From Pisaster brevispinus (Eukaryota > Echinodermata > Asteroidea > Forcipulatida > Asteriidae), in contig JAMKCF010000020.1 of assembly GCA_023634235.1 (NCBI GenBank), positions 10,292,001 to 10,356,000 on the forward strand: a stretch of 64,000 bases of DNA, in the 5' to 3' direction. A model generated the notes under the pieces. The model was not told where the DNA came from. It worked only from the letters and a program-made list of their open reading frames with translations, and made no database searches. Position numbers and translations under genes: made by a program. This document shows, piece after piece, positions 1-12,800 of the stretch; position 1 is the stretch's first letter, and every line of letters begins with the position of its first letter.

Positions 1-89
1 GTAGCTATAGCAACCGACGAAATCAGGTTGGTTGAAGTCTATCGTGCAAGGACAGTTGGGAAATTGACTTGACGTAAGTTTTGGAGTGT

Positions 90-460
90 CTTGCCCGAGC
101 GGGAAAAAAAACACCAGACTCAAGCTCTGGTGTTTCTGATCAGCAGAGTGTGGGTTCTTAAGTAAGACACTTATCCATTATTGCTTCATCCGTCAGAAGG
201 GACAGAAAGCCGTAGGTCCTGTGCGCTGTGTTATGCACTTAAAAGAACCCAGTTACACTTATTGCTTAGAGAAGGGATTTGCCCTTTTGTTTTCTGGTAC
301 CGTTGGCTGTGGATTGTGCCACAGCACCTTGTAAACCATTTCACAGTGCTGTGTAAATAAATAGGTCTTATTATTTGAAGAGAGTTCCACTTACTCTTGA
401 GGAAAAGAAATGAGTACTTTGAGGCACCCCAAGATGTGATAAAGGGCTATATAAGAACTG
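90..460 (+). mobile_element. tRNA-derived SINE, copy 1
   Basis: Carries the family signature ACTCAAGCTCTGGTGTTTCT, GATCAGCAGAGTGTGGG, the AAAAGAACCCAGTTACACTT body block, CACCTTGTAAACCATT and the 3' GGGCTATATAAGAACTG. The head has an A-run insertion and lacks the box B arm. Same family as the full copies at 27866-28247 and 45632-46036. Confidence 0.8.
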
Positions 461-711
461 TTTATATATGTTATTAATTATTTAGTGTAAAATATGTAAT
501 ACCAAATGTCTTTCTTCTTTCTTTCTTTTTTTATTTTATATATATTTCTTATAGTCCAAACATCATTGAGATCTGTTTTAAAAAATGTTCAAGCTCAGGA
601 TCTTTCTTTCCTAAGTGTGATCTGCAAACTCCATTTTGTTTGTGTACAAAAGCATATGGAGCTCTGTAGGTGTCTGGTAATGTGGATCGTTCTACTCCCT
701 TTCGAAGCTAT

Positions 712-860
712 TGCATACTAGCAACCTTATTCTATTTTACCATCATTGGAAAGATCAAATTGTTCTCTCTTTCCAACCATCGTAAGCTTGGGTAGTGAAG
801 GTGAGCATGGACAAAACTACGGCTTCATAACAAAAGGCCACTGTCCTTGGCTTGACTGCT
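712..860 (+). repeat. Interspersed repeat family E, copy 1
   Basis: Shares AGCAACCTTATT, ATTGGAAAGAT and CATGGACAAAAC blocks, in order, with 56160-56345 (plus) and 17884-18095 (minus). Two of the three copies lie just 5' of a coding exon. Confidence 0.65.
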
Positions 861-1046
861 TGGTTTTGTGCTTGATCTTAGTCGACTAAAGTCTGGTAAG
901 GCAGAGGGGGGTATAAGTACACTGGACTAAAAAATACCTATGATAAGGAACGAATTATTTAAAGAAGAAGTAGATAAAGCAGGAAGTAATTTTCAGAAAA
1001 AGCCCCTACAAAATCTCACTCGGTGTAAATCTCTTTTGACTGTCAG

Positions 1047-1250
1047 TGAAATTCAAAGACAACTGAAGCTTAAGAGCATAGAGCGATGTGTCACTCGCAT
1101 CAGCCAAGAACTCATCCAGGAGGTCCTGGCTGAGGAAAGTCAACAAGTGTCAACTGAGCTCATACAGGTGGAAACCGCTCTACGTGACCAGCGACTTGCT
1201 GAGATCGAGAAAGCCGTGCTACTCGGACAGCAAGCTAAATACTTACAGAG
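1047..1250 (+). CDS. MCM3AP: MCM3AP exon a, CID helix
   Basis: Encodes a long amphipathic helix (ISQELIQEVLAEE and following) typical of the ENY2/centrin-binding stretch after the Sac3 domain. The donor is clear (AG|GTAAGAG). The acceptor is less certain: TGTCAG at 1041-1046 has the best pyrimidine tract; TTTTCAG ending at 996 is an in-frame alternative adding about 17 residues. An in-frame TAA at 928-930 sets the outer limit. Confidence 0.75.
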
Positions 1251-4200
1251 GTAAGAGTAGATTATGCGATTTAACTTTTGATTTTGAAAAAATTGTTGAT
1301 GAGGGTTTGACCCTCTGACCCCGGAGGCCGCAGATTTGCGCACAGACTTCCCAGAGACTCCAGCGGGGGTTGAGTAAATGCACTTTTCACTGGTTGTTCG
1401 TTTTGGATGGTTGATGTGGCAAGTCATCAGATGGTTTGAGCTCAATAGACGGGTGGCGTGTTGAATCTTTCGGCAAGTTCTGTATGGAGTGTTTTCTTGG
1501 AGGTTTACGCATGGATGGCCGTCAATGTAACAGGGATGTGATTTCTCCATTTTTTCTGGAAAGTGTTTTTAATTTTTATTAAGACCATTAAAAACATGAA
1601 GATCGAACCAAATAGAATGCCCCAGAGTGCAGATTAGGGCTTTTAAAACAAAAGATAAATGTATGTATGTAGGCTTCGAGATCGCAAGTTTTTGCCCTCG
1701 CAAGCTTTCACACTTTGCGCTCACAGTTCAGGGTTTTTTTTCAACAGCCTATCACATCCCTGATGTTAAGACACAGAAAGGAGGTGGTCCTCTGATTAAA
1801 ATGAACAAGCATTCACCAAAATACACCAAAAGCAAAATCCATATGATGTCAAAAATATAAAATAATCTCCGGTACTGATACTGATTTGTAATCCTCCAAT
1901 TCTAAAGCACAGAATATAAAATAGCATAAATACAGTCACATAGGCCAAAAGGTCAACACGAGGCTGGCTACATACACATACAACTAGTTTATATACAATT
2001 ACTTGAGTCAAGTAGCCCAGAACGGCAATGACAATATGATTAAATGACTAATGACAATATTTCTGCAATAAATTGATGATTTGAATTCAAAACAATACTT
2101 ACAGAGAGTTCTAGGACACTATCACTTCCTAATGGATAGTATCTGGCCCTACAAAATACAGAGAAATGCTGACGGAAAATAAATGTGCTCTCTCTTGTTC
2201 ATCAATTTAAAGGCAAGGGAATCAACAAAGGAGTTCCATTTTGATTTTCCATTTTATTTGGGGTGGATGAAAAGTCCCAGATTCCAGCATGCCATGGCTG
2301 AAAATGGGCTGTGGCTTACGGCTGAGCGTCCAGCCGATTCATGGTGAACACAAACCACATGTTCTCAAACGAGAAAAGGAAATCCTGGTGCGTTTTATGA
2401 GAACAGTTGTTGTCTTTACTTGGTTCAGTCATGGTTGTACTTTCTTTTCTTTTTTGCTCTAGGCGATCTGAAAATTAATCCCATGAAAAGTGGTTAAGGA
2501 GTGAAAATACACTCTGAATCCCATCTTTTTACGTAAATACCTACATGATATAACACAGCTACCAAATCTGAAAATAAACCAATTTTCTATACTTTGATAA
2601 ACAAATTTTAAAAATCTCCCGATTATGGAAACTTTTTTTTCCTATTATGTTGAATATAATTCTAAATATCTCCCTGACTGTTGCACAAAGTCTTCCTGAT
2701 TGCAAGATGCAAATGTGGGCAGCTCTGATGTAAGTGTCTGTTTTTCTTTGACACCGTTTAGATGGTACAGGGCCTACAAAAAGCGTTTCCACCTGAACTT
2801 CCCAGCAGCCCCGCCCAACCATACTGCGCAGGAGCAGCTTAGGGTGTTGTGGGCGGGGCGCAGAGAGACCAAGGAGGTCACGGGTGAAGGTGTAGCAAGA
2901 GAAAGAGCACGCGTGACTCTGGAGTCTCCATACGGGTGAGATTCTATTTTTGGTTAACACTGAATTTGATTTTCTTATCAATTCTTTGTTTGCTAAACTG
3001 CAGGGGCTAGTTTCATGGAACTGTTTCAAGGAACACATTGCCTCGGATTGGGCACTTTCGGCTACAAAAGTATTCGTTATGAAATTAATATGGTCAAAAA
3101 TTTGGTTCTACAAAATGGCAGACCATGTTAGTTCACGAAGTAAAAGAAAATCCACACAATTTAGAGGTATATTTGTGTAGATCATTATATTCTACTTTGA
3201 ATCATCTTTCGCACCATATTCATTTCATGACAATCGCTTTTTATCGCCGCAATCTCCCAATCCAAAGGCAAAGGTGTCCCCTTAACCTATTAGAGACTGC
3301 AGGAGCTGCAAGGGGTCTGTACAAATATACCAAAAGCAGTCACAAGCCGCCACAAGGTTTGACCTACTTCTGATGACAATAACTTACGGCAGTTACAGGC
3401 TGACCGGCTTCTGACTGGCACCCCCCGAACAAAGGTATTGACATAATAGGGAGACCGCCAAGATTAGGGCTAGATAGCTCAGTTGGTAGAGCGCCGGCAT
3501 ATTAATCCGGAGGTTGGCGGTTCACGGCCTGCTCTGGTCAGTTTTTCGTTGTTTAACCCAAAATCTCGTTGAAAAGAATCAGCCACAGATTGGCGTTCAA
3601 GGCACTGGTTGTTATGACAGGAATGCATAATAAATTATGGCACAATCTGCAGCCAACCACGCCAGAAACACAGGGGCACACCCCCTTCTCTTAACGATAA
3701 GGGTTTGTGCTTCCCGTGGAGTTTTAGTACGCTATGACCCTTGTGCAATTCCAAACAGGCTTTTTCTGTAAACACTGTTTGTCCACTGTCACAACGATAT
3801 ACATTTTTAAATCTTCCTTCTCACAGTATCGAGGCTGGCCGGGAGAAAATTGCCAACTCCATTCGCCGGATTCACTACTTGCAAAACCTTCGCCGCCAGA
3901 AGGCGTGGTCATCCCTAGACCTACCCACCGTGCTCTGTGACTCCTTCCGTTCCCATCATGCACCCTTGACGGGAGGCAGTCGCCATGGCAACAGGCAGCA
4001 GCATCACCACTGGAAGCTGGTAGCCTCGCTGCCAGCGTCGGGAACCCACGAGCAGGAGGGGTTGTGTGATTGGCTGAAGGCGAAGCTGAGGAGGGGGAAA
4101 CTCTCTGAGGGCGCTAGGAGGGGTCAACTTGGGGATGATGATGAGGTAATCAGTTCACTTTGAAATTTGTTAGATTTGATTTGAGTATAAAATTGCATCA

Positions 4201-6757
4201 AATGGTTCAACTTCCACTGCTTGGCACAGAGCTCAAGGCCTAAAAAAATAAAATATTATGTTGGTGTAATGGGCCAGAAAATTTAGGATAGGTAGGTAGG
4301 GGTTTTTTGTTGTTTTTATGACATTGTTTGAGCCTGCGCAATTTTCTGCATGTTCATTGTGCAAGAGAAATGGTCAGAAATGGTTTCAAACGAATTTATA
4401 ACTAATTTTGGTTTTAATTAATATTTTTCTTCCCTAAAAAAAAAAAAAATAGGGTTGGCTGTATTTTTAGGGTCGGTCTGGTTACGCCAACATAACAATT
4501 GGGGGTTTTTTTGCCTAATGTTAAAACCGTTGTGTCAGTGTAACAAGATCGTATCTTTTTTCTTTCTTTTTTAGCGTTTTTGTGATCACACAAGTTCATT
4601 GTCAAAAGGTTGTAACTCGCTTAATATTACTCGGATGTACACACAAAGTCAATGGATGTTGCAATACAACGTTGCTGCAGGGAGCGCTTTCGTGCAAGAT
4701 ACGACTTTGTTGCACAATGGAGTTACAATCTTGTTGCACTGACACTAATAAAACTTCAGCAGAAAACATCATTGAGCATATATCAACAGGGAACAGGTTG
4801 TAGTTGGTGTAAATACATAGCATTTTTGACTGGTAACCTGTTTTTGCTAAGCAAGAAGTTATGTACTAAGCAACTTTGCGTTCGTATACATCATTGCGAT
4901 AGATTTCAATTTCACAAAGCACTAAGATTCATAGTAAGATTAGTTATCGGTATTGCCATGGTGATTTGGATTGTTAAATCACACTTAATTATCAATCTTC
5001 CCTTTTTTTGAAAAACAGGCCCTGGACTCCTTTTGACATGAATGATGTCATCATTACATCATCTTCTTTATATTTGACAGGTTGAAACTCTTAGTTTGTA
5101 CTCCGCAAGAGTACCCCACGTATCATCCAACAAGCTCTGCACACTCAGCATCTGCACAAAGGTCACAATGGGGTCACTGGGTTCAATGACCTCTAATCAA
5201 CATTCTAAGCGCAATCAGCTGCTAGGAACCAGTGGGATCCTGTTTGCACTGGATCCACCCAGTGGGAACCAGGTCAGTTGAGTATTAATGAGGTGTGGTC
5301 AGATAAATGGGTTTTATTAAATTGTTTGTCCGGACATCCCGGCAGAAAGTCGCTGCCAACTTGATCCCAAAACCTTACTCTCCGGACGTCCATGTGAAAA
5401 ACTTCCTTAGCTGTATACACCTGCTTCTTAAAACACAATCTTTTTAATGACCATGATCGCCAAAGTGTAATTTACATTTTGTTCTTATCATTATAATTTC
5501 TTAGAATTTTCGGCTCCAAGCAAAGTCTAGATTAGACTCCATCCTACAAGGCAAACCCGTAACTCCGCCTCTCCCCTTAGTCATTGCCCTTCTTGATTGG
5601 TCAGATACTGAGCATGCTCAGAGCATGTGTACAGAGATGCTGGCTCTTGACCAACTGGCTGAGAAGGGTTTTGTGTTGGGTTACCATTTCTTGGATGTCA
5701 CTAAGGACGCTGAGTCACCACAGAACAGCCAAGAGGTAAGGGCAAAGTTGAAGATTGAAACATAAACACTTTCTGCTTTATGATAAGAACCAAATTCTGC
5801 AAGAAAACCCCACTCCTAACCAGGACCCAATGCCATAGAGCTGTTTAAGCACAAAACTTGGCTTAACACAAAACTATTATGCTTACCAAAATATGGTTTC
5901 CAACCAAAATACCATGTTACTTGTACCATCTGTGACTGGTATGCAGCTCACTTTGGCTTAGCAGAAAATGGTTAAGCTGTATTTTCTGCTTAAGCAGCTT
6001 TATGAAATGTTGCTTTAGTACAGAACTTGGCTTAGCACAAAACATTTTTGCTTACCGTTGGGGACTGGGTCTAATTTCATTAAGCTGCTTTAAGGTTGGG
6101 TCATAAATTGGTTTTTGCCAACGTAGTGGCCAAGTTATCAATACAAGTTATCAATACAGATACAATCCAGATACAATCAAAGTCACCTGTGAAAGTTTAA
6201 GCTGAATACAGTGCCGACTTGTTGAGAAAACAGCAAAAAACGTTCACGGTATTTTGATCGAGAACTTGGAATCTGTCCACGTTTACCAGCAAGGTGATTG
6301 CTGGTACCAACTGCATCTCTGGCCGCAGCATTCACAAATGAGCTAGGCCGGTTCCAGAAATTTGGGACTCGGTTTCGGTTCTGAAAAAAAAGCTTGATTC
6401 TGAGTCGGAACCGGTTACACTAAATTCAATACAAAACATAAGCCACCTGGTCCTGAGCCCACACACACAATTGAGCCGATCTATTTTAACCGGAAATACC
6501 CCAACAGGGTACCAGTCACAGATCACATATGTGATATTGTATTTTGGCTGGTAACCTTATTCTGGTAAGCACAACTTTTTGGTGCTTTGCTGCCTTTTGT
6601 GCTTCAGTAGTTTATGTAATTGGGCCCAGCAGCCAATTTAAAAAAACGTTATGCAAGATTTCTTGTGTCAGTGGTGCACAACTTCTGCAACAAAATGCAA
6701 TATTTAGCTGTTCCGACCTAGCAGTCGGAACAGGTTTTGTTTTTCTTGGGATTATTA

Positions 6758-6817
<60 letters not shown>

Positions 6818-9800
6818 TTCTTTGTTTCTGTCAAAATTGCCATAGCTTTTGTACACGATTTTGTACGAACCTAAGCTCTAAAATAATAGATATGGGAGAT
6901 TCAGATCTTACATCAAATTGAAGCTTAGAACATGAAATTATGCTAAGAGTAAAATTGTTCAAGTTCTTCATTAATTAGCTGAGTTATAATGACATGAATA
7001 TTTAATTAGGCAATCTTGTTCCCACCATATCTCAAGAAGTATATGTCTGATCCTCAAACTGTTTTCAAATATAGACTCGTCTTATTATGTATCTCTGTAG
7101 CGTGGCAAAAAATTCATAAAACGTCATCAATGACGTCATTTGTTGGCGCGTTTTTGCTCTGTGTACAAAACACTTGGCGCTGAAAGGGCAAATGTTTTGA
7201 CAGTCAAAAACACGATATTTTCAATTAAAATTACGAATTAGTTTCCTAAATTACATAAACTGTTTTGAAAAGTTAATTGCTTTTAATAAGAGATGTTCCT
7301 GGTCATTAAAACTAATCAAAGTAGAACAATTTCCACGATAATTAATGATTCAGTGACAAATCGGACACCAATGGCTTGGAGACAAGGTTCCGTTCATCGA
7401 CTAAAAATGTAGTCAGGATGCCCTGCGACACAGAGAAAAATGCACGCGAAATGCCGTAACGAAATAGCCGACTTCTGGGTACCAGTCGCTGCACACTATT
7501 TATACAAAAATATCGATCTATAGCGTATTGAAACGGTGGCTTGTGCATGTGTACATGTACGTCGTGATTCTGTTGCCCAGGGCGCTCGACGATTTTGTCC
7601 CGGGCGCTACATTTGAATATTTATCTAGTTAATCTTTGCAGCACCATATCTCAAGAAGTACACAGCCGATTTTCAAACTTTTATCAGTTATAGACTCCTT
7701 GGGCATTGGAGATTAGCTTTGGGAAAACGTGACCCAATGTTGACCTTTATTTAGGGGTCAACCGGAAGTGGGACCATACCTCAAGAACTACACAACCGAT
7801 TTTCAAACATTTTTCAGTTATAGACTCCTTGGGCATTAGAGATTAGCTTTGGGAAACCGTGACCCAATGTTGACCTTTACTTAGGGGTCAACCAGAAGTG
7901 GGACCATATCTCAAGAACTACACAACCGATTTTCAAACTTTTTTCAGTTATAGACTCCTTGGGCACCAAAGATCAGCCTTGGGTAACCATGACCCCATGT
8001 TGACCTTTACTTCCGGGTCAACCGGAAGTGAGACCATATCTCAAGAACTACACAACCGATTTTCAAACTTTTTTCAGTTATAGACTCCTTGGGCACCAAA
8101 GATCAGCCTTAGGTAACCATGACCCCATGTTGACCTTTACTAGGGGTCAACCGGAAGTGGGACCATATCTCAAGAACTACAAAACCGATTTTCAATTTCT
8201 TTTCAGTTATAGATCCTTTGAGCATTAAAGATTGAACTTGGGTAACCCTGACCCCATGTTGACCTTTAATTCCGGGTCAACCGGAAATGGAACCATATCG
8301 TTCAATCTTGAACTTAGGCTCACTTTAAATGTCTGGATCAATTAATCAAAGCACAACAAAACGGAACAGCTTTGTGTTTGTTCACAAACACTTAGTGTCT
8401 AGTTGTTTATCTGTTTTTCTCACCTGACAGTTAAGCGAGTCTTTGGAGTGGCTGGCGACCCGTTGCCCCCGTCCCCCATCCCTCTCTGAAGACACCCTCA
8501 AGGGTTACCTGGACACAGGGTTGGCGGCCTTCTTCAGTCTGTCTCTCTATGAGGATGCCAAGACGCGAAGAGATGCATGTCTACCCGAGCAGGTAATTCA
8601 TTCATTGACGTTCACTTCCCAAGTCCTCCTGAATCCTATTCAGGAAGTTGTTTGACTTTGTAGGATATGGCACTACAGTACATCACTTCAATCTTCCTAA
8701 ATGCTCAATTTCTGACATGATTTTCACAGGGCATTTAGGCGCTAGGAAACCACAGAGAGATTGTTTGTCTGAGTAGGGAGAAACTGTGGATAAGGCATCT
8801 CCAGACCATCCAACCCAATGGTCTGAACATCCAAGAAGGAAATGACTAATAACTTTTTGTCTTTGCTTTTACCTTTTTACCCCTTTTTAGTCTGCCCCTT
8901 TAGTCTGGAGGGTGTGATATGGGCTGAGCAATATAGGTTTATATCACACCTCTTGTTGCTATGGGTCATCCAATCAGAATCGATGAACTTTATGTTTTTA
9001 CTTTTTTTCTCTTACCGAAGGATTGCTGTCATGTGATTGATCTCTATAACGCAACAGTCAGGCACCTTGCTGATGTGGCCAGCAGCGGTTCCCTGTCTTC
9101 CCTCTCATGGCCACCTGCAGAGTTCACAAAGTCTGACAACCAATCAGGTATTGTAAATGTTGCAATTGCTGTAAAAAAATCTCTGGGTCTGTTCAGTAAC
9201 GGCCTGCATTCTGCTTCCGACTGAAATACACCTAAAACCACAAAAACAAAACCTACTATGGACTTGGCCAAGTTGGGTTGCACTTAGTAATGAATAAATC
9301 GCATAAAAAAACTCTTATTTTCCAGTTTGTGTGCCAGCTCTAAAGGAATTTTACAGGATTGGTGGAGCTGACAAAATAGTCGCAGACAGTGTTCATGTTT
9401 TGTGTGATTAACCGTAAACATAAAATAACAAACCTGTTAATATTTGGGCTTAATCCATTGTGGAGTCAGGAAAAATAGTGAAAACCCATGCACAATTTTC
9501 AGCTTGTAAACATATTGTCCTTAATTTACGTTGTTACAACCAAAATCAGCTGTTGAAAGTTTTATTTTCTTTAGGTTTTCAAGTACGGTTTTCACGAATA
9601 TGACTTCATTTCAGAGGGAAATATTTCACACACAAAATGGTTCTAGTATGAACTTCATAATCAGAAAGCTTACAGTCAAATGAAACAATGAAGTTTTTGT
9701 CCTTACCAATCCTGTACAAAACCTTTAAAAACTGAAGACTGGGGCAAATTGAGATAACTGTAAATTGAGACAATGAAGCATGGCTGACGGTCGAATACTG

Positions 9801-12800
9801 CCCTCACACCGATGTTATTCGATCCCATGACCTTTGCCAAACTAGAGCAGATGTTTTAACCACAAGACCACCGAGCTAGCCCAGTGGCTTACGGCACTTT
9901 GAACCCTATGTTTTTAGCAGCGGGTACCTCAACAATTTAGTAGATGTAAATTTTGCATTGGGGGGAAAAATTCAATTTGGTTTTTTGCCCTTACACCGAT
10001 GTGTATTAAGCACTGCTTGCTTTGTACTTTCCAGAGTCCTGTAAAAAAAAAAAAAACTCAGTTTGTGTGGCACTGAAGACTAGGGCAAGTAGATGAACCA
10101 GTTGAATAATTTGAAATAATTGATTTATTGTTATTGACAGAACTCCCTAGTCCTGATTGGAACTGTAAGCAGCACTTGGATCTTTTGAGGACAAAGACCC
10201 TATCTTTACTCCTACCAGGTCTACCTCTTATTAGCGAAGATGGTAAGCATGTTAGCAAACCTAAACGTATTATTTTGTTTTTACTCTTAATGGGGCACAT
10301 TGCTACTTCCTGCGAATGCGAAGCTAATTTTGACGTCACAGCTCTGTTTTCGCTGTGAATGTTTTGCAGGAGTTGAGCACATCTCAACTCCTTCGAATTG
10401 TTCATTGTGAATTTGTGACGTAAAAATTTTGTATCGCATTCGCATTCGCAGGAAGTTTGAACCGGACTTATGCACGCCTTTTGCTTCAATTATGCAGCTT
10501 GGTACTTTTTTCCCCAAAGCACAAAAATATAGGCACAAGAAGCTGTAAGAAAAAGATAAAATCTTGGTTAGCTGAAATCAGTTCCCAGCCAAAATACCAT
10601 TGAATGAATATTGTTTCTGGCTGGTTCCCCGTAAAATTTTGCTTAGCTCAAACATTTTCTGCTGAACAGTTTTGTTACCAGATACTCTAGGGGCCAATTT
10701 CATAGCGCTGCTTAACGGTAAGCAAATTTTTGTGCTAACTGTAGCAGAAAAATTTGCTTAAGCGTAAGCGTATTTCACAGGTTAGCAAGAAAATAAGCCA
10801 GACATCTTGTGCGTTCACCATGGATTTGCATTGTTACGTCATTCATTTTCATACAGTAAGCACCGGAAGGTTAGCATGCCTTTTCATGTGCTTACGGTTA
10901 GCAGCGCTATGAAATGGAAATCACTCAGTAAGCACAAAATTGGCCGTTAAGCAGCTCTATGAAAATGGGCCCAGTTTAGTTTATAACATTGTTTGTGTGT
11001 GTTTTTTTCTTGCAGATAACTGGCAGTCTGCGTGTGATGTTTGTCACAAGTATCTGGTCTCCCTGCCGGGGAGTTCAAAGAGCAAACTTTCGCTACTTGC
11101 AAGGTACTTGTACTTGGTAGTCAACAACCCCCAGAACTTTATAGACCAATCCATAAAGCCCCGCCCACCTTCATAACTGCGTTGTTGCTCGAGTAGATAA
11201 TAATCGTGGCGACGTATCTAGTGCCACCAGAACACTAGAGTCCAATGCACTAAACACACCTATGGACGCATACATCTCATAGGGTGCCATCGGTGGCATG
11301 GGTGGCTAGTGCGTCAAGTGCTTGTCTCTCACCACTGTGGACCTGGTTCGATTCCCGGCTAAGGCCATACATGCCAGTAGAGTTGTTTGCTGGCTCTCTC
11401 TGGGCCCTTCAGTCTTTCTCCCTCCTGATGTGGCTGGCTGTCTAAGGCGCCCTTGCATGCTACAGCTTGAACATGTTGTAGCCGCATCCTTCCTAATTTA
11501 TCTTCTTAGCTGTGAGTAAGGATGATTAGCCTGTCAAATTATTATTTGGGGGGATCAGGTTTGTTTCCCTGCCTTTCACCCTCTGTGGACCTTGGTCTGA
11601 ATCCCACCTCAGACTGGAGCCTGACATGTGGATTGGGGTTTCAGTCCCTACCTGGTTTCGTGGGTTTTCCCCATGTGGGTTTTTCCTCCCACATCTTAAA
11701 CTGAACATTGCATTTGAAGAAACAAAGATAAACTGTAGAGGGCGCACTGTATTGCTAGTCTCTCATATTGACTCACATTCATTGATTGAGTGGGAAGTTT
11801 TCTATGGGTTTCATTAGTGGTGATTTATCAGAGATTTATATTGCTGGTTTTGATGTCCATAGGGTGCTATGAATTATGGGGAAGTGTCGCAGTTCATTTG
11901 AAGACATGATAGACTCCAGAGGGCACACTGTATTCTGCAAACCTTATTAGATAAACTCTAGAGGGCGCACTGTATACAGCAAACCTTATTAGCTAAACTC
12001 TAGAGGGCGCAATGTAGTCTGCAAACCCTGAGCCGTATGTTCAGAGAGCTGTGACAACTTGGGATTAGAAGCCACTTTGTGTCCAAAAAAAAATGTGTGG
12101 GTGAATACAGGGTGCCAGACTAGTCTGTCTTTCGGGTTGTGCTACATTTGGACTGAAAATGGCATCCAGCAACCGTGTGACCGAAAAAAACTGGGTTCCG
12201 ATGTCGCAACTTGCCCTATGTACGGCTCTGTGCAAACCTTATTAGAAAAACTCTAAGAGGGCGCACTGTATTGTGAATCTCTCATATTGACTCATATTTA
12301 TTGAGTGAGTGGAAAGTTTTTGATAAGTTTCATCCGAGGTGATTTGTCGGGCATTTTACATCGCTAGTTATGATGTTTCGTCGATAGGGTGCAGAGAATT
12401 CTAGAGAAGTGTCGCCGTTCATTTGAAGACACCTGTTATTTCACGTACGATGCACCGGGCTGCGAGCCGCTGGCCGACCATGTACCATGGAGTAGAATCA
12501 TTGAGGAGTGTGTCAACCACATGATGTCAACTGTACAGACTCGGCAGGATACTGGTAAGTGTCTTGTCTGCCATACTAGATTGTGGCAATGGTCTTCTTA
12601 TTCTGGATCTTCCGATCTCTTCTCTAGCGTGATCAAAACACTGCCGCATGGATCACGTGAACCAAGAATTGAGATTTAAAATCTTTGAGTAGATTTGTGA
12701 AACCAGCACAGATGGCCTCGCACTAAATTCATTCCTGTTGTTTTACAGACGACGGCGACGAAGGGAATGAGCTGACAGTCTTTTACATTCAGAGTGAGTT

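Larger units (their letters stand above)
1..1046. other. MCM3AP upstream intron, repeat-filled
   Basis: I see no coding exon before about position 997-1047. The stretch holds a SINE copy at 90-460 and a short interspersed repeat at 712-860; the rest is AT-rich sequence with nothing recognisable. It is most simply the intron preceding the first visible GANP exon. Confidence 0.6.

Noticed and set aside
3468..3539. Functional tRNA-Asn gene
   Set aside because: The T stem has mismatches, position 33 context is poor, and the body belongs to a dispersed repeat with a second inverted copy.
6544..6921. 125-codon ORF with poly-isoleucine
   Set aside because: Created by an ATT microsatellite inside a GANP intron and MITE C sequence; no coding character.
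7898..8228. Repetitive ORFs encoding LKNYTTDFQTFFSYRLLG
   Set aside because: Translation of the 130-bp satellite; frames change between units.
7640..8305. CRISPR-like array
   Set aside because: Whole units repeat without unique spacers and the genome is eukaryotic; an ordinary tandem satellite. The same applies to 58486-58855.
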